This document shows positions 38,692-47,448 of a stretch of DNA of 64,000 nucleotides, one piece after another. Where the stretch lies: positions 3,968,001 to 4,032,000 of the forward strand of contig NZ_CP066339.1 in NCBI RefSeq assembly GCF_016406125.1. Reading direction: 5' to 3'. The notes under the pieces were generated by a model, which saw nothing but the letters and a program-made list of their open reading frames with translations, was not told where the DNA came from and did not search any database. The position numbers were made by a program, and so were the translations under genes. This DNA is from Alicyclobacillus sp. SO9. Its GTDB lineage: Bacteria; Bacillota; Bacilli; Alicyclobacillales; Alicyclobacillaceae. How positions within the stretch are numbered: position 1 is the first letter of the stretch; each line of letters opens with the position of its first letter.

Positions 38692-41384
38692 GACGTTGCC
38701 TCCATTTCATCTTGAATCACCTTGTACGAGAAGCGATGCTGCCCTGAACCAATCGTCAACGACGGCTGTCCAGCAGTTCCAGTGTTAAGTGCGGTCATAA
38801 GGTGAATGAAGTCGTCGGGTGACACGTCCGCTGCGAAATCCTGCAGTGTCAAATGCGGAAATACCACTGTTGCAGTTGTATTAGCGGGGACTTGCACAAA
38901 CAGCTCAAACCGCTGTTCCGGTTCAGTCCATTTCCACTCTGATTTCACAACGCCATACATCGTAGCTACTGAAGCTCTTATCCAACTCAGTTCCTTTGAA
39001 GGCCGAGGTCTGATAATGCTGTGCTTAAACCCAGGTTGCGTCTCGTCAGTGTCAATGCCGGCCACAACCCTGTACAACCATTCACCAATAGACCCATATG
39101 CATAGTGGTTGAATGAGTTCATATCGTCGCTCCAGAATGTTCCGTCTGGCTTAATTCCGTCCCAGTGCTCCCATATTGTTGTGGCACCGCGAGTAATAGG
39201 GTACAGCCAGGACGGATACTCTTGCTGCAGCAGCAGTTGAAAAGCCGTCTCCGAATAACCATACTCAGAAAGGGCCAAACACAAATAGGGTGTTCCAACA
39301 AACCCTGTGCTTAAGTGCATGTCATTGTCGCGAATATAGCCATGAAGTACTGCTGCAATTTGGGGTTTATGTCGTTCATCGACCAAGTCAAACCAGAGTG
39401 CCAAGATGTGAGCCGTCTGCGTAGAAACCGCTAAGCTACCGTTGTCTGTGACAAATTCCTGCTGAAATTCTTGAACGATGTTTTGCTGTAACTTGCGATA
39501 ATCATTCGCATCGTTGCTCTTACCAAGAATCTCGGCCGTTTGTGCAAGTAACTTGGTAGAATAGGCGTAAAACGCATTCGATATGAAGTTCACATCCGTA
39601 GCACCGACGTAGCTGTCTTCTTTCGCATCCAAACCGAGCCAGTCTCCATATTGAAACCCGCCTTCAAACCGATTTTCGTTGTTGCCTCGCAAACGCATAT
39701 GTTCTACCCAGGCTTTCATACTTTCATATTGATTTTGCAGAATCTGCTTGTCACCGTAATGCAGATACAGTGTCCAAGGACAAATCACAGCAGCATCAGC
39801 CCATGCAGAGCTACCGTTGTCACGTTCAGTCAAAATGTTCGGAATAACATGAGGGACCGATCCATTTGAAAGCTGGTTAGCGGTCAAATCTTTTAACCAC
39901 TTCGCGAAGAAGGAAGCTACATTCATGTTGTAGGCAGCAGTTCTGATAAATACCTGGGCGTCCCCGGTCCAGCCGAGGCGCTCATTACGCTGCGGGCAAT
40001 CAGTGGGGACGTCGAGAAAGTTCCCCCTTTGCCCCCAAAGTATATTTTGAAACAACTGATTCACTAGGGAATTGGAAGTTTCAAAATACCCCGTTTGCTC
40101 CATATCCGTATGTATCACAAGGGCTCGAAATTTGGTCTTATCAACCGCCTGCAGTCCATCTACTCTGACATAACGAAAACCATGAAAAGTAAAGTGGGGT
40201 TGAAATACCTCTAAACCGTCTCCTCGACAAATATACCTGTCTGTTTGTTCAGCCTCCCGAAGATTCCCAACGTAGAGATTTCCGTCTTGATTGAGCACTT
40301 CTGCATGTGTGAGCGTGATTGTTGTGCCGGGGTCTGCCTCCGCTTCAAACCGAACCCATCCTACAAGGTTCTGGCCCATATCGAGTACCGTCTCTCCATT
40401 GGGTGTAACAATGACCGCAACAGGCTCAATCTCTTGTATGGCACGGGTAGGGAGATTCTCCTGCCCCACCAGCATGGTTGTTCCATGGTCAGTAACAGCG
40501 ACTTGGGACCAGTCCAGTGGTACATACTGGGCTGTATCCCACCACGGCAATTGCAAATTGGCGTCATATAACTCACCGTGGTAGAGTTCAGAGAAACGAA
40601 TAGGACCCAATTTCCACACCCACGATTCATCCGAGCAAACTACTTCGCGACTCCCGTCTTCATAGTCTAGATGTAACTCCAGTAAGAGACACCGCTGGTC
40701 TCCGTATAAGTTGCGTTCATTTTTCCAACCTATCTGTCCCGTATACCAGCCATGGCCGAGTATCACTCCAAGAGCATTGTGTCCCTCTCTAATCACAGTT
40801 GTCACATCGTAAGTCTGATACTGCAATCGTGTTTCATAGGCCGTCCAGCCTGGTGTAAACAGCCAATCCCCTATTCGCTGTCCGTTCACATGCAATTCGT
40901 ACAAGCCAAGGCTGGTCACATAAGCACGGGCACGCACGGGTGGAGCCTTGATGTGGAAGGACTTGCGCAGAAAAGGGGAGACCTGTAATCCCATTGTGTC
41001 CAGTTGGCTGTCTGCAGTAATCCACTTGGCCTGCCACCGGCTTGAATCCAGCAGTCCCGTTTCCCAGTAACTCCGTTCGCTCCAGGCGGATGAGTTCCCC
41101 TTTGTATCCCACACCCGAACCCGAAAATAATAGCGAGTTTGAGGTAATAATGGCGGCCCTTCATACGTCACGTGAATAGATTGGTCTGTGTTTATCTGCT
41201 TCGTATCCCAGAGCACTTCACAGAAGCCTTCAACCACAGACACCTGCAGCTGGTAGGCTGCCTGTAAAACGTCTGTCTCCGTGGTTTCCAGTTGCCATGA
41301 AATACGGGGCGATTCCACGTCCAATCCGATTGGATTTACTCTGTATTCGCAGCGTAATTGTTCAACCCTCAGCAACACCAACAC
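38688..41384 (-). CDS. GH78 alpha-L-rhamnosidase (first)
   Basis: The 898-residue protein has the full GH78 layout: N-terminal fibronectin-like domain (RVNPIGLDVESPRISW), carbohydrate-binding beta domain (ARAYVTSLGLYELHVNGQRIGDWLFTPGW), (alpha/alpha)6 barrel and C-terminal beta domain. The catalytic region contains DCPQRNERLGWTGDAQVF with the Asp and Glu residues of the family, and GATTIWEHWDG and SFNHYAYGSIGEWLY are present. It removes terminal alpha-L-rhamnose in the cytoplasm; no signal peptide. The second GH78 gene ends 39 bases upstream, and the GH127-like gene overlaps its end, so all are one operon. The start at 41384 was chosen by frame; the ribosome site is modest. Confidence 0.93.
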   Translation of the reverse strand: MLVLLRVEQLRCEYRVNPIGLDVESPRISWQLETTETDVLQAAYQLQVSVVEGFCEVLWDTKQINTDQSIHVTYEGPPLLPQTRYYFRVRVWDTKGNSSAWSERSYWETGLLDSSRWQAKWITADSQLDTMGLQVSPFLRKSFHIKAPPVRARAYVTSLGLYELHVNGQRIGDWLFTPGWTAYETRLQYQTYDVTTVIREGHNALGVILGHGWYTGQIGWKNERNLYGDQRCLLLELHLDYEDGSREVVCSDESWVWKLGPIRFSELYHGELYDANLQLPWWDTAQYVPLDWSQVAVTDHGTTMLVGQENLPTRAIQEIEPVAVIVTPNGETVLDMGQNLVGWVRFEAEADPGTTITLTHAEVLNQDGNLYVGNLREAEQTDRYICRGDGLEVFQPHFTFHGFRYVRVDGLQAVDKTKFRALVIHTDMEQTGYFETSNSLVNQLFQNILWGQRGNFLDVPTDCPQRNERLGWTGDAQVFIRTAAYNMNVASFFAKWLKDLTANQLSNGSVPHVIPNILTERDNGSSAWADAAVICPWTLYLHYGDKQILQNQYESMKAWVEHMRLRGNNENRFEGGFQYGDWLGLDAKEDSYVGATDVNFISNAFYAYSTKLLAQTAEILGKSNDANDYRKLQQNIVQEFQQEFVTDNGSLAVSTQTAHILALWFDLVDERHKPQIAAVLHGYIRDNDMHLSTGFVGTPYLCLALSEYGYSETAFQLLLQQEYPSWLYPITRGATTIWEHWDGIKPDGTFWSDDMNSFNHYAYGSIGEWLYRVVAGIDTDETQPGFKHSIIRPRPSKELSWIRASVATMYGVVKSEWKWTEPEQRFELFVQVPANTTATVVFPHLTLQDFAADVSPDDFIHLMTALNTGTAGQPSLTIGSGQHRFSYKVIQDEMEATS

Positions 41385-41423
41385 CTCTTCTCTATACTTC
41401 GCTTATAGGTTCCCTCTTTGACT

Positions 41424-44126
41424 TCATGCTCTTTCACTGGTCATCCTTCGCTGCTCGTGCTTCACGGAAGTAAAATAGTACTCACCGGACCCAACTGAAA
41501 CCACAGCATAAGGACCTTCCATTTTAATAAATGAGAGGCCCTCGGTTTCCGCCAGCGGCATCCCTCGTTCCAGCACCTGTGCTCGCGAGTCTGCCGGAAT
41601 ATGGATGACAGCAGTTGTATTAGCGGGAATTTGCACTTTGAGAGAAATCTGGTCTTCCCAGTGTTCCTTATAGTCGATACTCACGGTTCCTGGTCGCAAT
41701 GTATGATAGGCTCGAACCCATCCCAAGTGGCTGCCCGGCTCTGGTCTGACATCGATGTGAAACTGCTCTGACTTCTTGTCAAAATAGTAGTCTATGCCCG
41801 CAACGTTCCGGTAAAACCACTCTTCTATATGCCCCAGCATGAAGTGATTTTGGGAATTACCGATTTTTGGGCCGCCCCACGCTTCCGTCAGAGTGGTGGC
41901 ACCGTGAATGACTTGATAGCCGTAGCCAGGCTCGTCAGTTTGCTGGACCATTTGTTGAATTATGTGAGAAAATCCGTGATTGGCAAGGGCCAGCAAAACA
42001 AATCGGTGACCAATATCTCCGGCAGTAATCCTATACCCTGTTCTCTCAATATCTGCAGCCAAGTGCTTGAGTGCATGCCCCTGTTGATAGTCGCTTAACA
42101 AGCCAAGAACCAAGGGGATGGCATTAGAGGTTTGACTATCAGTGCCAATGACGAAAGGATGGGTATGTACAAAAGCTTTCTGAAAAGCCGCGTATATACT
42201 TTGTTTCAGCGCTTCATATCGGTTACAATCTGCAGAATGTCCCAAGCTGGCGGCCACTTGACCCAGCACTTCCACCATGTGATAGAACATGGCTGTTTCT
42301 ACGAGTTCTACTGGTGTGTTCTGAGCATAGCCTGGCGGGTTTTCTCCCACGTCATACCAATCCCCTAAACCGCCCGTAACGATAAAGTTGTCCGATTGGT
42401 CCGAAACATACTCAACATACTTTTTCATTCCTTCGTAGTGTTCAGATAAAATGCTGTGGTTGCCGTATTTTTGATTTAAGAACCAAGGCAACAGAATATA
42501 GGCAATACCCCATGCGACAGTGTCTCGGAAGTGGTGATACGTTCCTTCAAACACTGTATATTCCGGGGCTGTCGAAGGTACCAAGCCATTTGGTAGTTGC
42601 GCATCACGAATATCATTGACAACCTTACACAGAAGGCTTTCTACATCGTAATTAAACATGACGGCTGGACCGAGGAGATGGGTCTGTTCCAGCCATCCCA
42701 GCTTTTCCCGATGGGGACAGTCTGTGAAGACACTCTTCATGTTGCTTAAAACCGACCAGTTGATAATCTCATGTACACGATTCATCATGGGATCAGACGA
42801 TTGGAACTCACCCTTAACGTCAATATCCGGATAAATCATTTCTCCTTCGATAGACAACATGCTGCCAGTTCCATTCTGTTCCCCGGCAAATCTACTCGGC
42901 ACCAGTCCTTCCACCTGAACATAGCGAAAACCGTAGTAACTGAACCTCGGTGCCCACACTTCTTTCTCAGTTCCTTTAAGGGTGTACTGCCATTTATAAG
43001 GGCTTCCGCTATGTCGTTGGTTAGCGAGTCCGTCTTGAATCACTTCCGACGGGGTCAGAACCAGTTCTTCCCCTGCTTTTCCACGAACCACAACATTTAC
43101 CCATCCCGAAAAGTTCTGGCCAAAGTCGACAACATAGATACCTGGCCTAGTCTCTGTGATATCCACAGGCGAAAATCTCTCCATCACCTTTACAGGGGGA
43201 ATGGACTGAGACTTAAGTACAGCCTTCGAATCATTTTCTTCGAAAGCGTTTAACCAGTGTACAGCGTTGAAACCTGGTCTTGACCACCCTGTTTGTTCGA
43301 GACGGGCATCATAGTCTTCTCCGCCATACACCTCCGAGAAGACAATCGGACTGGGGCTGCATTTCCAGTTACCGTTCGATGCAATGGTCATTTTACTGCC
43401 GTCAATGAACTCAACTTGCAGTTGCACAATACACTTTGGCGTTCCGAACGAAGCCTTAAATTTTGAGTAACGCCCTCCAGCCACATGAAAGAATCCATTG
43501 GCCAACAGAATGCCAATTGCATTCGCTCCATGAGAGAGTTTTGTCGACACATCAAAAACATTGTACAGACGAGTTTTGTCGTAGTTCGTCCACCCTGGGT
43601 TCAAAACACTGTCCCCTACCCTGTTGCCGTTCACGTAAAGCTCATACTGTCCCAAGCCGCACACAAAAGCTCGAGCTCTGACTATAGAACTCTCCAAAGT
43701 GAATTCGTGCCTGAATTGTGTTGCTGCTGCATCTGCATCTCGAGGCGCCTGAATCCATTGTCCGACCCAATCCTCTGAGCGCAACAGTCCCGTTTCCCAC
43801 CATGACACTGTACTTTCAGTCTGTACATGTGCGTCGTCCCAGACAATGACCTTCCAATAGTAACGACATGAGGACCTCAATGGTTTGCCATCATATGTAA
43901 CATGTGTGCACCGGGCACTTCCAATAACACCGCTGTCCCACATATCACCCACATTGGCAGCCAAGTTGTCGACTGAGGTTGTCACTATGATGCGATAGGC
44001 ACTTTGTCCGGCACCCCGTCGGCGTGTCTCCTGAAAGCTCCAACCGAAAGACGGCTTATGTGCATCAACACCCAAGGGGTACTTTCGTGATTCTACAAAC
44101 AAGTCTTGAATTTTTAAGCCACTCAA
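41424..44126 (-). CDS. GH78 alpha-L-rhamnosidase (second)
   Basis: The 900-residue protein is a second GH78 enzyme with the same domains but clearly diverged: KYPLGVDAHKPSFGWSF, ARAFVCGLGQYELYVNGNRVGDSVLNPGW, FTDCPHREKLGWLEQTHLLGP, GATTLTEAWGG, SQNHFMLGHIEEWFYRNVAGI. It is the first gene of the operon that ends with the RuBisCO-like protein, driven by the promoter at 44223-44250. Two rhamnosidases in one operon suggest two rhamnosyl linkages or two substrates. No signal peptide is present. The start at 44126 was chosen by frame, because upstream bases lack a strong alternative. Confidence 0.93.
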   Translation of the reverse strand: MSGLKIQDLFVESRKYPLGVDAHKPSFGWSFQETRRRGAGQSAYRIIVTTSVDNLAANVGDMWDSGVIGSARCTHVTYDGKPLRSSCRYYWKVIVWDDAHVQTESTVSWWETGLLRSEDWVGQWIQAPRDADAAATQFRHEFTLESSIVRARAFVCGLGQYELYVNGNRVGDSVLNPGWTNYDKTRLYNVFDVSTKLSHGANAIGILLANGFFHVAGGRYSKFKASFGTPKCIVQLQVEFIDGSKMTIASNGNWKCSPSPIVFSEVYGGEDYDARLEQTGWSRPGFNAVHWLNAFEENDSKAVLKSQSIPPVKVMERFSPVDITETRPGIYVVDFGQNFSGWVNVVVRGKAGEELVLTPSEVIQDGLANQRHSGSPYKWQYTLKGTEKEVWAPRFSYYGFRYVQVEGLVPSRFAGEQNGTGSMLSIEGEMIYPDIDVKGEFQSSDPMMNRVHEIINWSVLSNMKSVFTDCPHREKLGWLEQTHLLGPAVMFNYDVESLLCKVVNDIRDAQLPNGLVPSTAPEYTVFEGTYHHFRDTVAWGIAYILLPWFLNQKYGNHSILSEHYEGMKKYVEYVSDQSDNFIVTGGLGDWYDVGENPPGYAQNTPVELVETAMFYHMVEVLGQVAASLGHSADCNRYEALKQSIYAAFQKAFVHTHPFVIGTDSQTSNAIPLVLGLLSDYQQGHALKHLAADIERTGYRITAGDIGHRFVLLALANHGFSHIIQQMVQQTDEPGYGYQVIHGATTLTEAWGGPKIGNSQNHFMLGHIEEWFYRNVAGIDYYFDKKSEQFHIDVRPEPGSHLGWVRAYHTLRPGTVSIDYKEHWEDQISLKVQIPANTTAVIHIPADSRAQVLERGMPLAETEGLSFIKMEGPYAVVSVGSGEYYFTSVKHEQRRMTSERA

Positions 44127-44141
44127 GCAAAACTCCCCCTG

Positions 44142-44169
44142 TACCGGGAACTAAGCACACCTTCCCGTA
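44142..44169 (-). promoter_or_regulatory. hairpin in the rhamnosidase operon leader
   Basis: In the presumed leader RNA, TACGGGAA pairs with TTCCC-G-GTA (one bulge) just before the first gene. It may affect mRNA stability or translation. Only the pairing is seen; no ligand-binding class is recognised. Confidence 0.3.
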
Positions 44170-44222
44170 TTGGTTAGCGTCTAGTTGGACGCGCGTTTCT
44201 GACAGTTCAAAACTATATACCA

Positions 44223-44281
44223 ATTGTAAAATCAGCTTTCATTTTGTCAAGTACAAAATATTTATTTGTATATAAAACAAA
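44223..44281 (-). promoter_or_regulatory. sigma-A promoter and palindromic site of the rhamnosidase operon
   Basis: On the minus strand TTGACA (44245-44250), 16 bases, TACAAT (44223-44228). Eighteen bases above the -35 lies TTTGTTTTATATACAAA (44265-44281), with TTTGT/ACAAA arms. Its first 13 bases, their distance to the -35 and the TACTTGACA context are identical to the promoter at 8236-8295, so both operons probably answer to one regulator. Confidence 0.65.
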
Positions 44282-44328
44282 GAGCGCATAATAACGAGTC
44301 TCGCAGTCGTACAGCGTGGGACAGCATA

Positions 44329-45354
44329 TTAATTCAAGTCAACAACCTGGTTGGTTCGCAGGCTTTCGTATACTGCAAACACAAGGCTTAATGTCTTGAG
44401 ATTATCAGCCCCGCTAGTTTGAAATTCTGTGCCGTCCTGCAAGCAAGATAGAAAATGCCTCTGGAGCCTGGAGAAACTCTCCTCCATGTTAAACTTATAG
44501 CCATTCGACAAGACACGTTCTGTGCCATCCGTCTGTCGTAAAACAAGCCGATTGTCTTGATAGAGAATTAAAGTGGCTCTGTCACCCTCCACAATCATCT
44601 GCTCAATCGGACATTCATCCCGCTGATTTGCCATAGACCTTCGGGAAGCCCAACTCACATCCATATGTCCGAAAAAGCCCTCGTGCTTTAGTGTGACAAC
44701 ACCCGTATCTTCACCTTGAACGTATGGACTGATTCGAGTTGCAGCAGCATAGAGACTTACAGGTTCACCAAACAAATACCTCCACACATCAAGCCAATGA
44801 ATCCCCATTTCGAAGAAAAGAAGGTTCGGCATCGTGCGAAAGTAGGGCTGAGGTATAGCTCTATCCGGCGCAAAAGTGGGTGTCGCGTACTTACAATCCA
44901 GAAACCGAATTTGTTGAATATTCCCAATAATTTGGCTTTGTATGTGTAATTTAACCTGCCGAAAGGGCTCCAGCCAGCGCCAGTTTTCTGTTACCATCAG
45001 TCTCACCCGATGGCGCTCGACAGTTTTGAGAATATCCTGCGCCTCTTGTACCGTTTGCGCAAACGGCTTTTGGCAGAGAATATCCCTTCCGGTTTTAGCA
45101 ACTATCTCCACGATTTCGCGGTGAGTATCAGGTTTAGTAACAATGTCAACGGCGTCTATGTCTTCATATTGAAGCAGTTCCTCAAGTTCAGTATATAAAT
45201 GCTGGTGGTCTATTTGAAACTGGGCCCCCCGCTCCTTCAATACCGCCTCATCTGTATCACAGAGACATTGTACAGTTGCACCTTCCACTTGTGACCAAGC
45301 ACGCAAATGGGTCTGCGACCAGTACCCGGCACCCACAACTCCAATCTTTTTCAC
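44329..45354 (-). CDS. Gfo/Idh/MocA-family oxidoreductase (second)
   Basis: From GTG 45354 (AGGAGTG upstream) the protein has 341 residues. It has the Rossmann motif KKIGVVGAGYWSQTHL (residues 2-17), the catalytic lysine motif GRDILCQKPFAQTV, and a C-terminal beta domain with FFEMGIHWLDVWRYLFG, carrying the His-x-x-x-Asp pair of sugar dehydrogenases. It starts ten bases after the DeoR gene and ends the rha operon. D-apiose dehydrogenase is of this family, and dehydrogenases of this type also act on rhamnose-related sugars and on glycoside bonds by oxidation. The substrate cannot be read from sequence. Confidence 0.85.
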   Translation of the reverse strand: MKKIGVVGAGYWSQTHLRAWSQVEGATVQCLCDTDEAVLKERGAQFQIDHQHLYTELEELLQYEDIDAVDIVTKPDTHREIVEIVAKTGRDILCQKPFAQTVQEAQDILKTVERHRVRLMVTENWRWLEPFRQVKLHIQSQIIGNIQQIRFLDCKYATPTFAPDRAIPQPYFRTMPNLLFFEMGIHWLDVWRYLFGEPVSLYAAATRISPYVQGEDTGVVTLKHEGFFGHMDVSWASRRSMANQRDECPIEQMIVEGDRATLILYQDNRLVLRQTDGTERVLSNGYKFNMEESFSRLQRHFLSCLQDGTEFQTSGADNLKTLSLVFAVYESLRTNQVVDLN

Positions 45355-45364
45355 GATGTCACTC

Positions 45365-46117
45365 CTATTCAACTCTGATTCCAGATTGTAAAAGTACGTC
45401 AATAATCTCTGGAGACACTTCTGAATCGCTCACCACAATGTCGATGTCACTTAAATTAAAAGTGTGAACTAGAGAGCGAACCCCAAACTTCGTGTGGTCT
45501 GCAAGTAAGTAAGTTTTGTCTGCAATGGAAACCATCTTTCGCTTAATCACAGCCTGCAGTTCATTTGACTCACTTATTCCTGCAGTTACATCAATGCCCT
45601 TGCATGAGACAAAGGTCTTGTTAACATGGTACTTACTCAATGCTTCCTCCACTAACGGTCCAACAAATGACATGGAAGTCACCCGGAGGATTCCTCCTGT
45701 ACAAATCGCCTGAATGCGATTGTTCTTTCCTAGCTCTTGTATCACAGGTATAGAATTTGTAATCACAGTGAGCTCAACTTCTGGAAGGGCCCTCGCCAAG
45801 TACCATGCAGAAGAACTGGCATCGAGAGCGATGATATCACCGGCTTCAACATATGACGCGGCTTTTTCAGCCACCTCCATCTTCTGCTGGGAATTCATAC
45901 TCTCCCGTTCAGTGTAGGGAATGTCCTGGCTTTCCGTCTCCATTCGGATTGCTCCGCCGTGACTGCGACAAAGTTTCCCCTGAGTGGCCAACAGGTCCAA
46001 GTCTCTACGTGCAGTCTCGGGAGTAACGTGAAACAATCGACTTAGATCTGTGACTTTGACACTGCCTGTGTCGTTAACCAGTTCTACAATTTTCCGTTGG
46101 CGTTCGAGGGCCATCAT
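45365..46117 (-). CDS. DeoR-family regulator in the rha operon
   Basis: The 250-residue protein has an N-terminal DeoR helix-turn-helix (RQRKIVELVNDTGSVKVTDLSRLFHVTPETARRDLDLL in parts) and a sugar-phosphate-sensing domain (IALDASSSAWYLARALPE, VITNSIPVIQEL, CTGGILRVTSMSFVGP, KTYLLADHTKFG). Such repressors usually respond to phosphorylated sugars, here probably rhamnulose-1-phosphate or its products. It lies between rhaI and the Gfo/Idh gene, with gaps of 64 and 10 bases. GGAGTGA precedes the start ATGs. Confidence 0.9.
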   Translation of the reverse strand: MMALERQRKIVELVNDTGSVKVTDLSRLFHVTPETARRDLDLLATQGKLCRSHGGAIRMETESQDIPYTERESMNSQQKMEVAEKAASYVEAGDIIALDASSSAWYLARALPEVELTVITNSIPVIQELGKNNRIQAICTGGILRVTSMSFVGPLVEEALSKYHVNKTFVSCKGIDVTAGISESNELQAVIKRKMVSIADKTYLLADHTKFGVRSLVHTFNLSDIDIVVSDSEVSPEIIDVLLQSGIRVE

Positions 46118-46181
46118 CAGACTTCACTCCATTTCAAACAGATAGGAAGGGAGGCACAAGTATAAAGCTCTTTGTCACTAT

Positions 46182-47411
46182 TCACCAACTACTTCCGCCC
46201 ACACCACGAACAGCAATCTTCTCTTCATACCCACTCTCTTTATACGCCGTCATCGGGTCTGCGGGCAGTCCTTCTTCTTCCCGCACGGCTGCCAAAAGCG
46301 AAGTAACATCCATTTCAAATGCCTTGCGAACCGCATTTTCTGCTTCTAGCACATCATTCTTTTCTTGAGCAGCATGTACTTCCTCATGACTAACCAGCAA
46401 AGCCTTTGCATATTGCGTTTGGATATTCATCACGGTCCGAATCATAGCAGGAATTTTCGGTTCAATCGCATGGCTTTGGTCAATCATAAAGGAGATGTTG
46501 TCAGCTGTGTGTCGTACATCTTGTTTACCGTCAAATTGTGCTTCTGAAATTTGATAGAAGATGAGAAATAGCTCATAGGGATCAATAGCTCCGGCAATCA
46601 AATCATCATCAGCATATTTTCGGCTGTTAAAGTGAAATCCACCAAGCTTCGTTTCGTCCAGTAAACAAGCCACAATGTGTGCAACGTTCGTCCCCTGAGG
46701 ATGATGACCTGTATCAACAAGGACCTGTGCTTGCGGACCTAACTTCTTTGCGGCAGTGAATGCCATTCCCCAATCAGCCAAATCCGTGTGATAAAAACCC
46801 GGTTCAAAAAACTTGTATTCTATTAACATCCTCATGTCGCCAGATAAGGCCCGATACGTGCTCTTGAGTGCTTCTTCCAACCATTGTTTTCGCTGCCGAA
46901 TGTGTCCTTGGCCCGGGTAATTTGTACCGTCTGCAAACCAAAGGCTCAGAATGGTAGAGTTCACTTCCTTCATGATATCTACACATTCCAAGAGATGGTC
47001 TAATGCCTTCTTCCGAATTTTCACATCGGAGTTGGTAATGCTCCCCAACATGTAATCGTCGTCTTGAAACAAATTCGGGTTCACTGCCCCAATTGTGAGA
47101 CCTTGATTTTCAGCATGTCGTCTTAATTCTTGAAAGTCATCCACTTTGTCCCAAGGAATATGAATTGCAACAGTGGGGCAGGCCCCCGTGAGTTGATGTA
47201 CCATCGCAGCGTCATCAAGTTTTTCAAACGGGTCTCGAGGCACACCTGCCCTTTGGAAAACCTTAAACCGGGTTCCCGAGTCACCGTACCCCCACGACGG
47301 AGTCTCGATTTTGAAGGCTTTCAACCTGCTTTTTACTTCATTTAAATTTATGCCCCTGGCTTTTTGCTGACTTTCAAACACCGAATATGCCTTGTCAAGC
47401 AAACGATTCAC
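46182..47411 (-). CDS. rhaI: L-rhamnose isomerase, RhaI (Pseudomonas/Bacillus) type
   Basis: The 409-residue TIM-barrel protein converts L-rhamnose to L-rhamnulose. Recognisable parts are TPSWGYGDSGTRFKVF near residue 37, AIHIPWDKVDD, LSLWFADGTNYPGQ, MLIEYKFFEPGFYHTDLADWG with a metal-binding Glu, VLVDTGHHPQGTN with Asp/His ligands, and LGGFHFNSRKYADDDL. This is the broad-specificity RhaI type, not the enterobacterial RhaA. GTG 47411 is the start, with AAGGATGG upstream. It lies 37 bases after the aldolase-dehydrogenase gene. Confidence 0.93.
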   Translation of the reverse strand: MNRLLDKAYSVFESQQKARGINLNEVKSRLKAFKIETPSWGYGDSGTRFKVFQRAGVPRDPFEKLDDAAMVHQLTGACPTVAIHIPWDKVDDFQELRRHAENQGLTIGAVNPNLFQDDDYMLGSITNSDVKIRKKALDHLLECVDIMKEVNSTILSLWFADGTNYPGQGHIRQRKQWLEEALKSTYRALSGDMRMLIEYKFFEPGFYHTDLADWGMAFTAAKKLGPQAQVLVDTGHHPQGTNVAHIVACLLDETKLGGFHFNSRKYADDDLIAGAIDPYELFLIFYQISEAQFDGKQDVRHTADNISFMIDQSHAIEPKIPAMIRTVMNIQTQYAKALLVSHEEVHAAQEKNDVLEAENAVRKAFEMDVTSLLAAVREEEGLPADPMTAYKESGYEEKIAVRGVGGSSW

Positions 47412-47448
47412 TGCTCACACCATCCTTGTTCCTGAAAGTTGGCAATTC